Positions 31,483 to 43,445 are shown, counted from the first letter of the stretch. The stretch is 64,000 nucleotides of DNA from Symbiodinium kawagutii (GCA_009767595.1 VSDK01010196.1:388752-452751), one strand, 5' to 3'. Program-made: numbers and translations. The notes: generated by a model not told the origin, from the letters alone.

Positions 31483-31853
31483 CTTCCAAAGAGTTCTCCA
31501 TCTCATCCCAGTTGTTCATGAAGGATAATGACCAACTGTTACCAAATAGACTCGATATTTGGTGACCTTTTCCCCACTTTTGTTTTCGGCTGCTTCCGCA
31601 AATGACTGTAAAAGAAACCATCAAGGTTATTTCGGTGTCATGTGCCCGTACCACATACAACTAGTACAGTAAGCAAACTAGTCTTGGTTTTATATTTAAG
31701 GGGATTACCATATCTATTGATATTCAATTATAATCCACAGTCTTGCTTGGTTATTCAATTAGTTTTGATTGGACATTTACCAAAATCTACTTCCCAATTC
31801 TAACAAAAGCTCGGACCCATTTAGATACTTGTCAGAATGATCCTCGATGCTAC

Positions 31854-31948
31854 CCCAGAAAGCGGTGTCTGCAGCGTGCGGAAGTTGCGATCGTGACCCA
31901 CTGGGCACAGTTTTTCAAGCGGACCACAAGATTTTGTGGTGGTGAAAA
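31854..31948 (-). CDS. exon, unknown
   Basis: The frame reads FTTTKSCGPLEKLCPVGHDR then NFRTLQTPLSG, with donor GTAGCA (31848-31853) and acceptor ACAAGCAG (31949-31956). Confidence 0.5.
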
Positions 31949-31979
31949 CTGCTTGTGAAAGAGTGGAACTCCCATTTGT

Positions 31980-32525
31980 CACGAACCAGTGACAGGTTAC
32001 CAACCAGCAGTGACCGGTTTTGACTCAGCAGCAGTAACAATATATCATTGAGTAACCATTGACTTACCACTAGCCACAGAACCATAACCGAACCAACACG
32101 AATTGATGATTACACATTAACCTGGTGGTTGGCTAGTTGGTCGCAATCACAAAGCTCTGTCAAGCAGCCAGATTCAGCACCCTGATTCACAGTCATGGTT
32201 GGTACTTATTCCAACCATCAATCAACCACTAGCCACTCACCGACCTTGAGTTACTTGAGTTGCCATCAATCAACCCGATCATTCCCATTCACTAAACAAT
32301 CAAGCAGAAGTAAGTATTGAATACCCATGAAGTGCCTGTTAAAACACAATTGAGCATTTATTCTCCATTCATTATATATGCGCATTATCCATTAAAAATC
32401 ACCACATAATTTGATAACCATAGATTGACCCAACAAAAATCTCAGCATTTTTGGTGGTCATCAGTTTCACCACTAGTTTTCACTATCAATTTTACCGTCA
32501 TTGACCCTCAGGTCAACCACGGTTG
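31980..32525. other. A/C-biased intron stretch
   Basis: Words CAACCATCAATCAACC and TTCACTAAACAATCAAGC; no gene. It forms the left flank of the small exon at 32.6 kb. Confidence 0.45.
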
Positions 32526-32571
32526 GCCTTCCCTACCTTGGACCCGTTCAGCTCATGGGCACCTTTAAAAC

Positions 32572-32624
32572 CTTTCCTGGCCATTCGGAGCGAAGCTTTT
32601 GCGCCTCAGAGGGCGCAAAAGCAG
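32572..32624 (-). CDS. short exon with an internal hairpin
   Basis: The frame LLLRPLRRKSFAPNGQER lies between acceptor AATTCCAAG (32625-32633) and a possible GT donor (32570-32571). GCTTTTGCGCC and GGCGCAAAAGC inside it pair as an 11-bp stem. I looked here because the flanking A/C to T/G switch predicted an exon. Confidence 0.35.
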
Positions 32625-32649
32625 CTTGGAATTGAGTTGAAGATGTGCA

Positions 32650-33130
32650 AAAGGGGGTGGTTAATGATGGTTAATGATGGTTAATGATGGTTAATGATGG
32701 TTAATGATGGTTAATTGTGGTTAATGATGGTTAAATACTATGGTTAATAATGAGTTGGTAATTATTATGGTTGATTATCATGCTTATTATGCTTGGATAA
32801 TTGTTGAGTTGGTTAATTATGGTCGATATTTACAATGATTAAGGATAATTATGGTTGATATGATATGTTTATTTCATGGTAGTTAATAACGATATACGTT
32901 AACTCCATTGATATGGCTAATAATTCCAATAATTAAGGATATCCCAAGCATATCATGGATAATAATGATGCTTAACAGTATTTTGGTTGGTTAATTAAGG
33001 TTAATAATTATAGGTGACAATAATGGTTAATAATGATGGTCAAAAATTATGGATATCATTGGATTGGCTAATTTATCATTGCTTGTTGTAACTATGGTCA
33101 TTTTTATTCATGGTGATAAATTGGTCCTTA
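32650..33130. repeat. T/G-rich 10-bp repeats
   Basis: GGTTAATGAT is tandemly repeated about eight times at 32660-32735, then decays into TTAATTATGGTTGA variants. Confidence 0.8.
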
Positions 33131-33139
33131 TGGTCTTGG

Positions 33140-34125
33140 TGGATTTTTGTCTTCCTGTTTAACTTGGTTTTTCGAACGCTGAAAATTCCAGGCACAAACT
33201 ACCAAGATGATTTTGGGATGTTGGGTAGTCACTTATAGTTGATCCTCTTACCTTTTTCTGGTTGATCCTGGCGCAGTACAATGAAGGCATCGTTTCCAGT
33301 GAGCCCAAAACCCCTACGACTTGTCAAACCCATATAGGAAGTGGCAATTATAAATGCTTGAGATGGTGATTACACATTATACAATTCAGATGGTAATATA
33401 CCAATTAAGGAAATCAAGCTAGTGTAATTACCATCTTAAGCATTTCCAATAGGTAGTACCATCAGAATACAGTTTACCATCAATAGTACAACTATCTAAG
33501 CATTTGCCTATGGCTAGTGGTACAAATAGGTAGTTGCTCTGTTGATTTCCACGGTACATAGCAAGGTGATGTGGCTGTGACAGCAAGTACCCCAGCTGTT
33601 CACATCCAATAGATAGCCTGTTGCTTGGGATGTGAACTACTACCCATTTTGATTGGTTTTGATTTTTGAAACCCATGTAATTGGTCCCCCTTTTTGTGGA
33701 GTGTCATCACCTACTACCAACCATAAACCACTATCTAGCATTATAGCTATATCATTTATCGTGGTGTATGGTTCGTAGTTCTATCATTCGGTATGGTTTA
33801 CGGTTCTTTGTGGTTACCATAGGTCAAAATAATAGTTCTTATCTACATAATATTGACCATCTGTTTTTAGCTATGAGTGATGGTTGATTTCACCAGCTTT
33901 TCGATGATTCGATTTTAAGCACGTCGCTGCCGAACATCGCAGAAACCTCTGGTACAAATTGCACTCGCGAAAACGTAGCCCTGGTTGCGTGGAAAATCCA
34001 CGATGAATTTTGTGGTTTACCCTCTGTTAATTTGACCTAGCTGGCTCAAGATCCGCCAGCAATCAACGGATCCTTTCCCCGGGCTTCTCTTTTCATGTGA
34101 TTTTCCAGGCAGCCATGTTACCGGA
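33140..34125. other. no firm gene
   Basis: A minus frame at 33430-33676 is open (VVHIPSNRLSIGCEQLGYLL) but AT-ending codons and an internal repeat of AAGCATTT...GGTAGT argue against it. The rest is intron. Confidence 0.3.
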
Positions 34126-34131
34126 GTGTAC

Positions 34132-34233
34132 CTCGGGAATCAAAATGATGATGTTGAGCTTGCAGGACGAGGCTACATGTTGTTTCTTCGGTCAAGCATT
34201 GAACATGTGCCATTGGATTGGCGCATTTAACAC
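34132..34233 (-). CDS. exon, unknown
   Basis: The frame reads GVKCANPMAHVQCLTEETTC then SLVLQAQHHHFDSR. Acceptor ACGATACCAG (34234-34243), donor GTACAC (34126-34131). Confidence 0.5.
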
Positions 34234-34558
34234 CTGGTATCGTGACGTCGTTCTCACGGGTCATTTCCCAGTCCTATTACAAGTAAATAGTAGGTGTTTT
34301 ATAGCTATTGCTTTCGATGTATTAGGAGTCCTATTGCAACAGCATATAAATCTACCATGTTCAAAACAAATGTCTTTGATATCAATGGTTTCCCTGTGCC
34401 CAGTGTGCTCGGTTCCGAAAATCATGGTCCTGCTCGTGCTTGGTAAGTTTCAAAGAAACGAATGAAGTTTATCAGATTTACCAAGGGTTTCTATCAGATT
34501 TATCCACTTAAGAAATTCATGAAACCAGCATTACTAAACACTGCTCAAGTGAATGGAC

Positions 34559-34596
34559 CTGCGTGTGGCGTCGAAGGCGATTGTAGTTACACCGTT
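34559..34596 (-). CDS. possible micro-exon
   Basis: NGVTTIAFDATR lies between GGCTCCTCAG (34597-34606) and GTCCAT (34553-34558). The same frame is open upstream (VFDAFTAVAPQ), so the exon may be longer. Confidence 0.3.
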
Positions 34597-34639
34597 CTGA
34601 GGAGCCACAGCGGTGAAAGCATCAAAGACCATCGTGGGT

Positions 34640-34960
34640 TGACCACCATTTACCATCATAGACCATCATTGACTACCTGTAACCATCCTTTATCATCATT
34701 GACCAGCTTTGACCATCATTGAATCATAGACCATCTTTGACCATCATAGACCATCATTGACCATCATAGACCATCATTGACAATCTTTGCCCGTGATTGA
34801 CCAGCAATAAGACTTCCATTAACCATCCTTAAGTATTACTTACCCATTTACAGTAATCACCACCAACTAAACCCTGAGTAACCATTGACAAACCAATATC
34901 AAACACCACTGGACCGCCATTCTCTAACCATCATTGACCATCTGGTCAGGCCCCTCCTGG
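34640..34960. repeat. A/C-rich 10-bp repeats
   Basis: ACCATCATTG, ACCATCATAG and ACCATCTTTG alternate about twelve times at 34650-34800. Confidence 0.8.
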
Positions 34961-35071
34961 TAGCTCCGCTCCTCGCTCCCTCCAAACCACCAGCACGTCA
35001 TTCACTATTAAAAATATTGGCCGCCAACCCCGAAAAAAAATATGCACCAGTCAACCAACCAACCATTCGGG

Positions 35072-35166
35072 TGTTTCTCAGAATGGGCGGGACCCCCAAA
35101 TGGTTGGTTGATCACTGTAAATGGTTAATACTGGGTGATTTGGAGGTCCCTTATTCTCAGAAACAC
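35072..35166. mobile_element. family A element
   Basis: GGGTGTTTCTCAGAATGGGC and CTTATTCTCAGAAACACCC form the inverted ends; AATGGTTAATACTGGGTGAT is inside. Confidence 0.75.
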
Positions 35167-35805
35167 CCATTCGGGAATACATTTGGAAAAATAACAAAGG
35201 TCGATCAAACCACCAAAGTGCCAAATAGCAGTTGTTTAACCATCATTTCTAATTACTATCCCCTAGTATCAATTCTTGTTAATGGCTACAACCCCAAACC
35301 CCAAACCCAGTCATTCACCATCATTACATCATTGCAACCATCAACCATGGTGAACTCACCAAAGTTGCTATGGGTCAAACCCTGTACTACCAACCATCAT
35401 AATCCGTGATTGTTGCTAGTATATTCACTATTAACCACTATTCATCAGCTACTATTAACCCATAATTGCTAGTTATCCCCTATGATTCACTAAAAGTATG
35501 AGATAATTAGCTACTTATAATCCGATTTTCCTCAACCAGCTACAACATGGGTTGGTCAAATTAACCTGCTAAACCAGCTATTATTGGTTAACCATATAAA
35601 ACCATATAAAAACCATATTTTCCCACTATATTCCCTTACAACACCTACAACTATATTGGTGAGATTAACCTATAACTATATTGGGCTCAATTTCTATTTG
35701 GTGCTAGTATAATCACTATTAACCACTATTCATCAGCTACTTATAATCATATTTACCTCAACCAGCTACAACATGGGTTGGTCAACTGCTTCTTTTCAGC
35801 CCATC

Positions 35806-35939
35806 CGGCGCCCGGTGCCAAAAACTCCTCGCAAGCAGCGCCCGGTGCCCCGCTGCGCTGCCGCCTTCTCGGAGTTCATCACGCTGATGGTGGCCGCCCA
35901 GGCGGCGCCCGCAAAGCCGATGCCTGGGTGGGAACGCAT
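35806..35939 (-). CDS. exon, alanine/glycine-rich, possible membrane segment
   Basis: The frame reads MRSHPGIGFAGAAWAATISV then MNSEKAAAQRGTGRCLRG. The acceptor CCAGGCCCAG sits at 35940-35949. Practically all third positions are G or C. Left flank A/C-rich, right flank T/G-rich. Family unknown. Confidence 0.65.
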
Positions 35940-35989
35940 CTGGGCCTGGCGGGCGCCTGTGGAAATGCTGATGAAGCTATGGTGTGGTG

Positions 35990-36350
35990 GTGAAATGGTG
36001 CTTCAATGGTGTCTAAACTGTGGTTCAATGAAGGTTCAATGGTGATTAAATGGCGATTGGATGGTGATTGGATGGTGATTGGATGGCGATTGGATGGTGA
36101 TTGGATGGTGATTGGTCAATAATCGTGGTGAAACTATGGCTTCATGACGGTTGAACTGTGGACAATTCATGGTCAGTAATGATGCTTAATCTATGGTTAA
36201 TCATCACGATGGTTAATGATGTAGGTAAAAAGATGTGAATGATAGGTGATGATGGTGTAGTGATGGTCAATTGATGATTGGATGATGAATTATGATGGTT
36301 GACGATGCTTCATGATGGTCAACACAACATGGTTTCATGATTGTTACTGA
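35990..36350. repeat. T/G-rich 10-11 bp repeats
   Basis: ATGGTGATTGG is repeated about six times at 36045-36115, with flanking ATGGTTAATGATG variants. Confidence 0.8.
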
Positions 36351-36799
36351 TCGAGTTTTGAGAATGTGTTTTTCTTGCCGTTATATGCGGTTATATCATG
36401 CTTGATGGTGGTTGATGATGGTGAACCGGGGGGGTGATGGGGGTGGATGGCAAAGCTAGTTGGTGACGTTTGGTTATACAATGGTTGATGTGTGTTTTTT
36501 AGTCTGGCTGAGCCACCCCTATGAAAAATATTTGTCGATCAACCAATCATTGATTAGTACTCGTGAAAACCAACAACTAGTAGCATTGTTAAAGCACCAT
36601 TGCTGGTGATTATCCCCTCCTATGAACCCTTGCCAATGGCTATAACCCATGTGACAAAATGATGATTAAAACCCTTGTTCATGGTGATTTGCTCAACCCA
36701 AGGGTTATAAGTTATAACACTTGCTAAGTGCTATGACCCTTAGGGTTAATGGTCTTAAACTAAGTGAAAAGTGACCCCGTCTCTTAATGCTAAATGCTT

Positions 36800-36990
36800 C
36801 ACTTCCTTCCGCAGTTTTGGGGGACCTGGTCTGCAGTGTCACCACGGCGTGCCTCGGTGCTCTCGACCCAACAAGTGGTGCAGTAGCCCAGGTCTTTACC
36901 TCGGCGCAGCCGGCGCTTGGTCCATGTCGGCGCCATGGGGGCTCCCTGCGGTGCGAGGTCGGTCACGGGTTGTTGGGTAACTGCCAGTTG
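36800..36990 (-). CDS. possible exon(s), frame and strand unresolved
   Basis: This GC-rich island must be coding, but minus frames (PTWTKRRLRRGKDLGYCTTC; AEVKTWATAPLVGSRAPRHA) and a plus frame (TACLGALDPTSGAVAQVFTS) are all open. An acceptor CTCGCACCGCAG and a donor GTAAAG on the minus strand would fit a short exon at about 36906-36945. Confidence 0.35.
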
Positions 36991-37019
36991 CAAATATGCA
37001 GGAAATAGTGGGTACAAGT

Positions 37020-38290
37020 CAACTTCAAGTCAAGCTATAACTATTGGATGGGTCACTGGCCAATTGGGTAACTTATGTTGGATGGTGGGGTATAAAATGG
37101 GGTATAAATCAAGCTATAAGCAGCAAATTCCACTCTGTATGCATCATTGTAGGTGCCCTTTGCATCGTGGTTGTTAATCACTGAGAGGATCATGAGCTCA
37201 ATGGTCATTAACAATATTTAACAACCATGGACCATGATGGTTGATCATCATGGTCATTGTTGATGCTTAGCAATGATGCGTCGTGATTCAGCGAAGATGG
37301 ACATGGTCATGATCCACCAACCACGAAGTCACCAGGTGAACGAAGGAAGCGATGGTCGTTACCGCAACCTGGCAGCCATGGCATCCATGGCAGCCATGGC
37401 TTTAAAAGTTGGATGGTTCAATCAACTGGTCCCAACGTTCCCAACAAAACGGTTCAAAGGCTACCCTTTGCCCATGCTACCCAGCAATGATTCACCTACC
37501 AACAACGCTACCTATCGACCATGGTAGTTGCTAAATGATTACACTAACATGGTGCCAACATATGACCTACCAGAAAAGGGCAAGTATCGCAAGGATACAC
37601 GCAGTTTTGCTAGTTGACAACTACTCACCGGGTTGATGACAACCAAAACCAACAAAGAAGCCCTCCAACGATTGACCATTTGCGCAAGTGTGGCTAAGAG
37701 TTGAGTGTTCGTTTCCAACAAGAACCCACCAGAACCGATGGACTGATGATTTCGGACTACATAGCTTGGCGGGTATCCACCAAGCATCAACATCAAGATA
37801 GGATGAAAAAAAGACTGATCCAACCAATTGAATTTTCGAGGAATCTTCTTTGACTTATTCTTGGTTAGGTTTTTTGATTAGGGGAGTGATTCTGCAATAT
37901 ACTTCAATTACCTTTGAGATTGATTTTGAGATTGACGTTTTTCTCAAATACCCTTCATACATTTTCATACTAGTCCTAGACTTTGGTTCAGGGGAAAACT
38001 CTCTGGATTGCCCCTCGAGGCAAACTGTCGACCTTCTGTACGGGGTTGTTGACAAATCTTAGGCGGGCAGCAATTAACCACTCCTGCTCAGCACGATTCA
38101 TCACTGACGAGTATCAACTTTTGCCAACCATTCTACCATCAGAATCGAAGGCTGCAACAACTGAGAATTCACCGAAGCCGAGCCAGCGCCATTGAAAGCT
38201 GCTGGCCGACAGCCTTATCATCTCTAACCAACTCATTGCTACCACGACATAACGTCACCTAACCTTGAGCCTTAACCATGAACTGATCCA
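37020..38290. other. no firm gene
   Basis: A minus stretch at 37630-37800 is open in two frames, and 37374-37400 holds a CCATGGCAGCCATGG repeat. Codon bias is weak. Possibly one exon is hidden here. Confidence 0.3.
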
Positions 38291-38295
38291 GGTAC

Positions 38296-38359
38296 CTTCA
38301 TGGCTGGTGCAGCTTCACTGGCTCGCCGAAGGCGAATGTGGGTTGCCAACCAGGCAACA
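38296..38359 (-). CDS. possible exon
   Basis: Acceptor TTCTATGAG (38360-38368) and donor GTACCT (38290-38295) flank two open frames (VAWLATHIRLRRASEAAPAM; LPGWQPTFAFGEPVKLHQP). Confidence 0.35.
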
Positions 38360-38574
38360 CTCATAGAACAACATACCTATATCAACCAGCCATGAGTAAG
38401 GATCAGTTGGCTACTGTTGATTGCCCCACAATAGACCGAGATCTCTCAAGCCAGAAAACCATGGTTGGTTTATCACTATAAATGTTTCATACAGAGGATG
38501 ATTTGGGGTACCCTATTTTGAGAAACACCCATACTACCATTAGAAGGTGATATACCGATAGATGATGTACCAAC

Positions 38575-38630
38575 CATCTTCATGATGACCTGCGGCTCGG
38601 GCTCGGAACCGGATTCCCACTGCATGCTGC
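38575..38630 (-). CDS. short exon, acidic
   Basis: SMQWESGSEPEPQVIMKM ends at donor GTTGGT (38569-38574); the acceptor is GGAACAAG (38631-38638). Strong codon bias. Confidence 0.45.
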
Positions 38631-39051
38631 CTTGTTCCCAGTTCCCCAATGGCAGAGAAAAAATAACTATTTCACTCAACCATGGTAGCTTTAAGCTTAA
38701 GCAATTAAGAAGCATTAAAACCAACTTAATCAGCGTAACATAATCAACCAACTTAAGCAACAAAACCAACTTAACTGCTTTGAACACGAATTGAAATCAA
38801 CTTAATCTATCTAATCGTCTTATGCTTTAGTTGGTTTTAATCATATAATGCTTTAGTTGCAATCAACCATAGTTTGGCGCTGGTTCTTGATGAAAGGTCA
38901 CCACCATGCTGGCGTGAGCTGCGGCTTGCCAGCTAAACCATGACATTGTCATTACTGGGTAATGACCCAGTCAAATAGGCTTAATAATGACTGGTTATCT
39001 CCAGTCATTCATTAATAGTAATTGGAGGATAGGCATCATGATATTGGTGTT

Positions 39052-39172
39052 TCTCAAGTCATAGGGGTACCTCTAAATCACCCAATATCAACCATTTATG
39101 GGAATAAACCAACCTTTTTACGGGAATAAACCAACCATTTTGGAGGGTTCCCTATGGCTTTAGAAACCCCAA
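39052..39172. mobile_element. family A element with an internal duplication
   Basis: GGTGTTTCTCAAGTCATAGG to CCCTATGGCTTTAGAAACCC. GGGAATAAACCAACC is present twice in tandem in its interior, making it about 20 bp longer than other copies. Confidence 0.75.
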
Positions 39173-39429
39173 TATTGATTATCGTAACGAATGACTGGTG
39201 ATGACACCGCGACTTGACGTTGCGGCCAGGCTGCATTCCTGAAACTGGAACGGCCAGCCCAAAGCGTTGTATCCTGCCACGACTCGTGACCGCGACTCGG
39301 TGCGACCGCGATTCCCAGCGAGCACCGGAATGTAATCACTGGTTGGTGATTTGGTTTTGAACCACCTATGGTTAACCAGTGGTCAATAATGGTTATATAT
39401 ATGGTTATAGTGGTTGATAATGATCATTA

Positions 39430-39530
39430 TCTGGTTCGTAGTTGAACCACCTCTATGAAAATACAATTGGCAACCAACCATGGGTTAATGATGACTAGGG
39501 AAAATAAGAAATGTCAATCAAAGCACCAGA
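39430..39530. mobile_element. family C element, diverged
   Basis: CTGGTTCGTAGTTGAACCAC, then CAACCAACCATGGGTTAATG and GACTAGGGAAAATAAGAAAT. Confidence 0.5.
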
Positions 39531-39570
39531 ATCATGACCTGAAACTATTTAAAGGCCTGAATTCATGATT

Positions 39571-39692
39571 TGGCTGTGGGTCAAAACCCTTAGTCCCCCT
39601 GGTTCCCCACCATTTACCATTGTTTTCCCTTGTTTTGTTGGTGGAAATCCCCTATGAAAGTTGGTTGGGTAACTGCTTGACCCAGCTCGCCA
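39571..39692. mobile_element. family B element
   Basis: TGGCTGTGGGTCAAAACCC and CTGCTTGACCCAGCTCGCCA mark the ends. Confidence 0.7.
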
Positions 39693-39742
39693 TTTCCATA
39701 TTTGCTGAATCATTGATCATGTAGTTCTGGTTGCTTCACAGC

Positions 39743-39762
39743 CGCAGCTCCGAAAGGAGCTG
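39743..39762. other. perfect 8-bp hairpin with GAAA loop
   Basis: GCAGCTCC-GAAA-GGAGCTGC. The loop is a GNRA-type tetraloop if transcribed. No gene is apparent around it. Confidence 0.7.
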
Positions 39763-40063
39763 CCACTGGCAATTTTGGCATAACGGGCCACGCCCTTCGC
39801 AGTGAATACCCTATATTTGTGGACCCGAAATTGCACGGGGTTCAGTAATTTTCAGCTATTTCTTTGGTTCCTTCAAGCACAAATGCTGCTTCACCCACCA
39901 CATGAGGAGCAGCACCAATGAGCAGTAGTGTTGGACCCACATTACTACTGTTCATCACTACCATTACTACTGTTCATCATTGGTTCATCATTTAGCTCCA
40001 CCCACCGCATTGCTCACCCATTGCTGATGAACAGTAGCAATCCAATGATCTTATCATCAGCAC

Positions 40064-40100
40064 CTGGGCGCTGCTTTGGACAGCTCATGATTCTCCGTGG
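40064..40100 (-). CDS. possible micro-exon
   Basis: PRRIMSCPKQRP between acceptor GTAACCAACAG (40101-40111) and donor GTGCTG (40058-40063). Short, so uncertain. Confidence 0.3.
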
Positions 40101-40348
40101 CTGTTGGTTACCGTTTCCCATTCCCGATTTTTATCGTTCGATGTGAGGAAGAAAAGATCATTGTAGACATTTACGAGCTACCCCCATATGTTTTTCCGTA
40201 ACCAAACGCAGAACCAAACCCAACATAAAGACCATGAAGAACAGAAAATACTGGGTGGAGCGAACATGAACCCCTTCTACGAACATGAACTCAAACTCAT
40301 AAAGATTTCCTTAAAAAATAAGGTTTCCATGAACCACCAATTGTGGAC

Positions 40349-40454
40349 AATTTTTCCATTTGGTGCTTTCTCAAAATCTGCGCGGCTGCCCGGTCCGCCA
40401 CAACAAGAGGTAGTTCCAGAGCCTTCCGCAAGGAAACCTCCAACAGGAGAGAGG
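40349..40454 (-). CDS. exon, leucine/alanine-rich helix
   Basis: The frame reads SLLLEVSLRKALELPLVVAD then RAAAQILRKHQMEKL, strongly helical. The acceptor is ATTATGGCCAG (40455-40465), the donor GTCCAC (40343-40348). Confidence 0.55.
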
Positions 40455-40489
40455 CTGGCCATAATGATCTCATGTTGGCATCTTGACAG

Positions 40490-40960
40490 TTGATGGATGG
40501 TTAAGTGAGTAATCTAACGCTGAATGGATGCTTAATTGGCGGCTAATGGATGGTTAATTAATGGTGGATATAATAGATGAAGGTCGGTTGATGACAATGG
40601 TTGATGGGTTGATGACAATGGTTGATGGTTATATAACTGATGGTGTACATCATTGATTAATTGAGGGTTGAGTGACCTACCTGGCTTACTTGATTGTGTT
40701 ACCTAGTGATTACCGTAATTGATGTTGAGTAATCTAAGTTGCTTACTTGACGGTAGTAATTATTGATTAATTGATAGGTGAATAATCTAAGAACCCTTGC
40801 AACAACCATTATCTGAATCATTGCTCCAACAAAACAATTACATCAACTACACCGTAACTACAACATCTCATAGCTACTGTTCCGTTCCAAAATCAGGTAT
40901 GCTAACAATTTCAAATTCTATCCACCATGTTTAATGTACCATTCCTGAAGAGGAGATGAT
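40490..40960. repeat. T/G-rich degenerate repeats then AT-rich intron
   Basis: GGTTGATGACAATGGTTGAT units at 40580-40630, then AT-rich sequence. No gene. Confidence 0.55.
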
Positions 40961-41549
40961 ATTGTTGACAATGGTGATTAGCCAGGAAAATAAAAAGCAA
41001 TAGTAGGGGATATACCAACAAAGAATGGTTGGCTTAACTACTATACATGATTAATGTTGGATGAATTTTGGGGGAACCTCTATATTGAAAAAACATATAA
41101 CCAACATTAACCAACTAGCAAAACCTCATCAGCCATAGCAGCCAAATCTATGTGTTTTTTTCCCTAGGTGGTGGAGGGGATAACTAACTGCCATAGTAGG
41201 GACTAGCATGGGCAATGATGGGATGGACAAAGGTAAGGGATGATGACCAACAATGATGATACAACACTTACTCATGAAGGGAGATCCAGCTCTTACTCAA
41301 CCCGCGACAAATGACCAGCAGCTGACCAGCGATTTGTAGTGATTGATTGGAGTTAAGTAGCAGCTGGTGATTCGTATTGTAGTGGTGTATTGAGGCTAAG
41401 TGATTACAACCACTAATATTGGCGATCAGTTCACAAGTGTATTGTGGCAAAGTGATTGCGCTTGTTTATTGGCAACTAGCCAACAACTGCACCACAACTC
41501 GACCATGCTAGAGCATGTTGTGGCATCATTGCTAGGCTCCAGGTTGCAC

Positions 41550-41692
41550 AAGCATCGTCGCGCCTGGTACGGGGCATTTGAACTGGAAAGGATCGGTGTC
41601 TCCAAAGATCTTCTCATAGGTTGACATACCTCACCAGGTGGCACAGTGATCTCCGCGAGAGGAGAGCAGACCAGCAATGTCATAGGTTGTAC
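41550..41692 (-). CDS. exon-like island with one in-frame TGA
   Basis: A good acceptor ATTTTGCAG (41693-41701) opens a frame TTYDIAGLLSSRGDHCATW, TGA, then GMSTYEKIFGDTDPFQFKCP and VPGATML. GTGAGG covers the stop and could be a donor, but the next acceptor is only 22 bp away. A second frame (PMTLLVCSPLAEITVPP) is open throughout but less protein-like at its end. Confidence 0.4.
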
Positions 41693-41759
41693 CTGCAAAA
41701 TTCTGGGACATTGATCCTCATGGTGTATCTACAGCCACCGCCCAGGTTCAACAAGCCAC

Positions 41760-41886
41760 TGGTTGATGTCATTTTTGAGAGGGAATGAAGTGTGGACACT
41801 GGCAGCCGGTTGGCCTTCCATGGGATGGGTCCAGCGATGTACCATGCACCAGCCACAGCTTGTGATCCAGCACGGTGCGTGGGATA
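41760..41886 (-). CDS. possible exon, frame unresolved
   Basis: Two minus frames with G/C-ending codons are open (TVLDHKLWLVHGTSLDPSHG; SQAVAGAWYIAGPIPWKANR). The acceptor ATCACCACAG (41887-41896) fits. Confidence 0.35.
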
Positions 41887-41942
41887 CTGTGGTGATCATA
41901 GCTGGTCACTGATCCTTTATGATGATTGATGTACTAATAGGG

Positions 41943-42040
41943 TGGTTTCTAAAAATAGGGGACCCCAAAAATGAATGGTTTACTACTAAAAATGACTATT
42001 AATGGATGATTTGGGGGTACCCCTATTTTGAGAAACCATC
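41943..42040. mobile_element. family A element, well preserved
   Basis: GGTGGTTTCTAAAAATAGGG and CCCCTATTTTGAGAAACCAT are inverse; AATGGATGATTTGGGGGTAC lies inside. Confidence 0.8.
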
Positions 42041-42689
42041 ATATTGGTTTCTAAGAGTCATGCTGCTTTAACTGCTAATGTTGGTTACCTGCATTGCTAA
42101 GACATGCGCTTATAACCAATATAGCTAAGAGTAATATTGGTTACCAAGAGTTATTGCTAATATTGGTTCAATAGTATTGAGGCTTGGTTAACAAGTCAAT
42201 AACCACAAATATCAATGGCTGCTTATCAATCATCAACGTTGATCAATAATGGTTGGTTTCCAAAATGGTTGATTGGTAACCAATAATTGGTAGCCAATCA
42301 GCCAGACTGATTAATAAAGTTGGTTATCAATCATTCATGATGATGTTGGCTGGAAAATAGTAATCGTGGTTCGTAGCGGCTACGAATAATGTTTTGTAAT
42401 GAGTAAGAATGATTGCATTACTAGCTACCAACCATGAACCATTCGGTCAACGGGTACCCTCTGGTAGTCCAACAGTTTATTGATGCTCTCCCAGATGGTG
42501 GGTTTTTGCCGGTTGTGCATCTACCACAGGGTGTTTTACTACTTACCCTCTGGTAAACTAACATGGCAGGCTGGAACATCCAGCATTTTGTTAAGAAACC
42601 CTGGCAAATCATCCATTGAACTGGTGGAAAATCAAGCCAGCGATGTTAGTTTGCCAAAGCGTAAGGTCCCTCATGAAGCTCATCACTAC

Positions 42690-42792
42690 CCGCCAGGGCG
42701 CTCAACTGGAAAATACTGAAGTCTTTGGTCATGCCATCCACAGCTGCTTGCCGACCCACGGGGGGCCCACTCGGGTGGGACAGCAGGAGCAC
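42690..42792 (-). CDS. exon, soluble segment
   Basis: The frame reads EVLLLSHPSGPPVGRQAAVD then GMTKDFSIFQLSALAG. Donor GTAGTG (42684-42689), acceptor GCGGTGCTGAG (42793-42803). Excellent codon bias. Confidence 0.65.
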
Positions 42793-42869
42793 CTCAGCAC
42801 CGCAGCCATGGGGAAGTGATCTTTTGGAAGATCAGTGATGATTTGCATATGGAAATAGATCTATTGATG

Positions 42870-43010
42870 CGTGTATATATGCATATCTAAACATTATATG
42901 TGCATATATATATATATATATATTTATATATTTCAACAAATATACATAAATAGATATTTATATATATAATATTAAATAGATATACAAAAATATATATATA
43001 TATATATGTT
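42870..43010. repeat. TA-rich low-complexity tract
   Basis: (TA)n blocks separated by ATAAATAGATAT variants. Confidence 0.8.
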
Positions 43011-43328
43011 GTTTTTCTGGAGGGTGGATATCCCATATGTCCTTGTTTTGGATTAGCAAACTTTAGAATGATCCAAAAAACTGTATCCTGCAGCGATTTT
43101 CTGGATGGGTACAGTGGCTATTGGTGATGTACAATGTTTGATTCATCGAGTTTGGCATATCGTTGGATATGTGACTGTTCAGAATTCAGTAATTGATTCA
43201 TCACGGGGTTATATCCATGGATAACACAATACTCTCAAGAAAGTAGTTTTCTATATTATCGGCTGCATAATGGTTTTATAGCCAGCAATGGTCCAATACT
43301 GATCATGGTGAATTCATTCTGGTTGATT

Positions 43329-43445
43329 CATATGGCGGTTTCTGAAAATAAGGGGTACCCCGAGTTTTCATCCAGTTTATCAACCATGTATAGTAATAAA
43401 CCGACCATTGCTTTTGGGTTTCCCTATGGCTTTAGAAACACCCAT
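43329..43445. mobile_element. family A element
   Basis: ATATGGCGGTTTCTGAAAAT and GGCTTTAGAAACACCCATAT, with TATAGTAATAAACCGACCAT in the middle. Confidence 0.75.

Noticed and set aside
34048..34062. Relict dinoflagellate spliced leader (TGGCTCAAG)
   Set aside because: Only nine bases match the end of the leader as I remember it, and the preceding bases differ.
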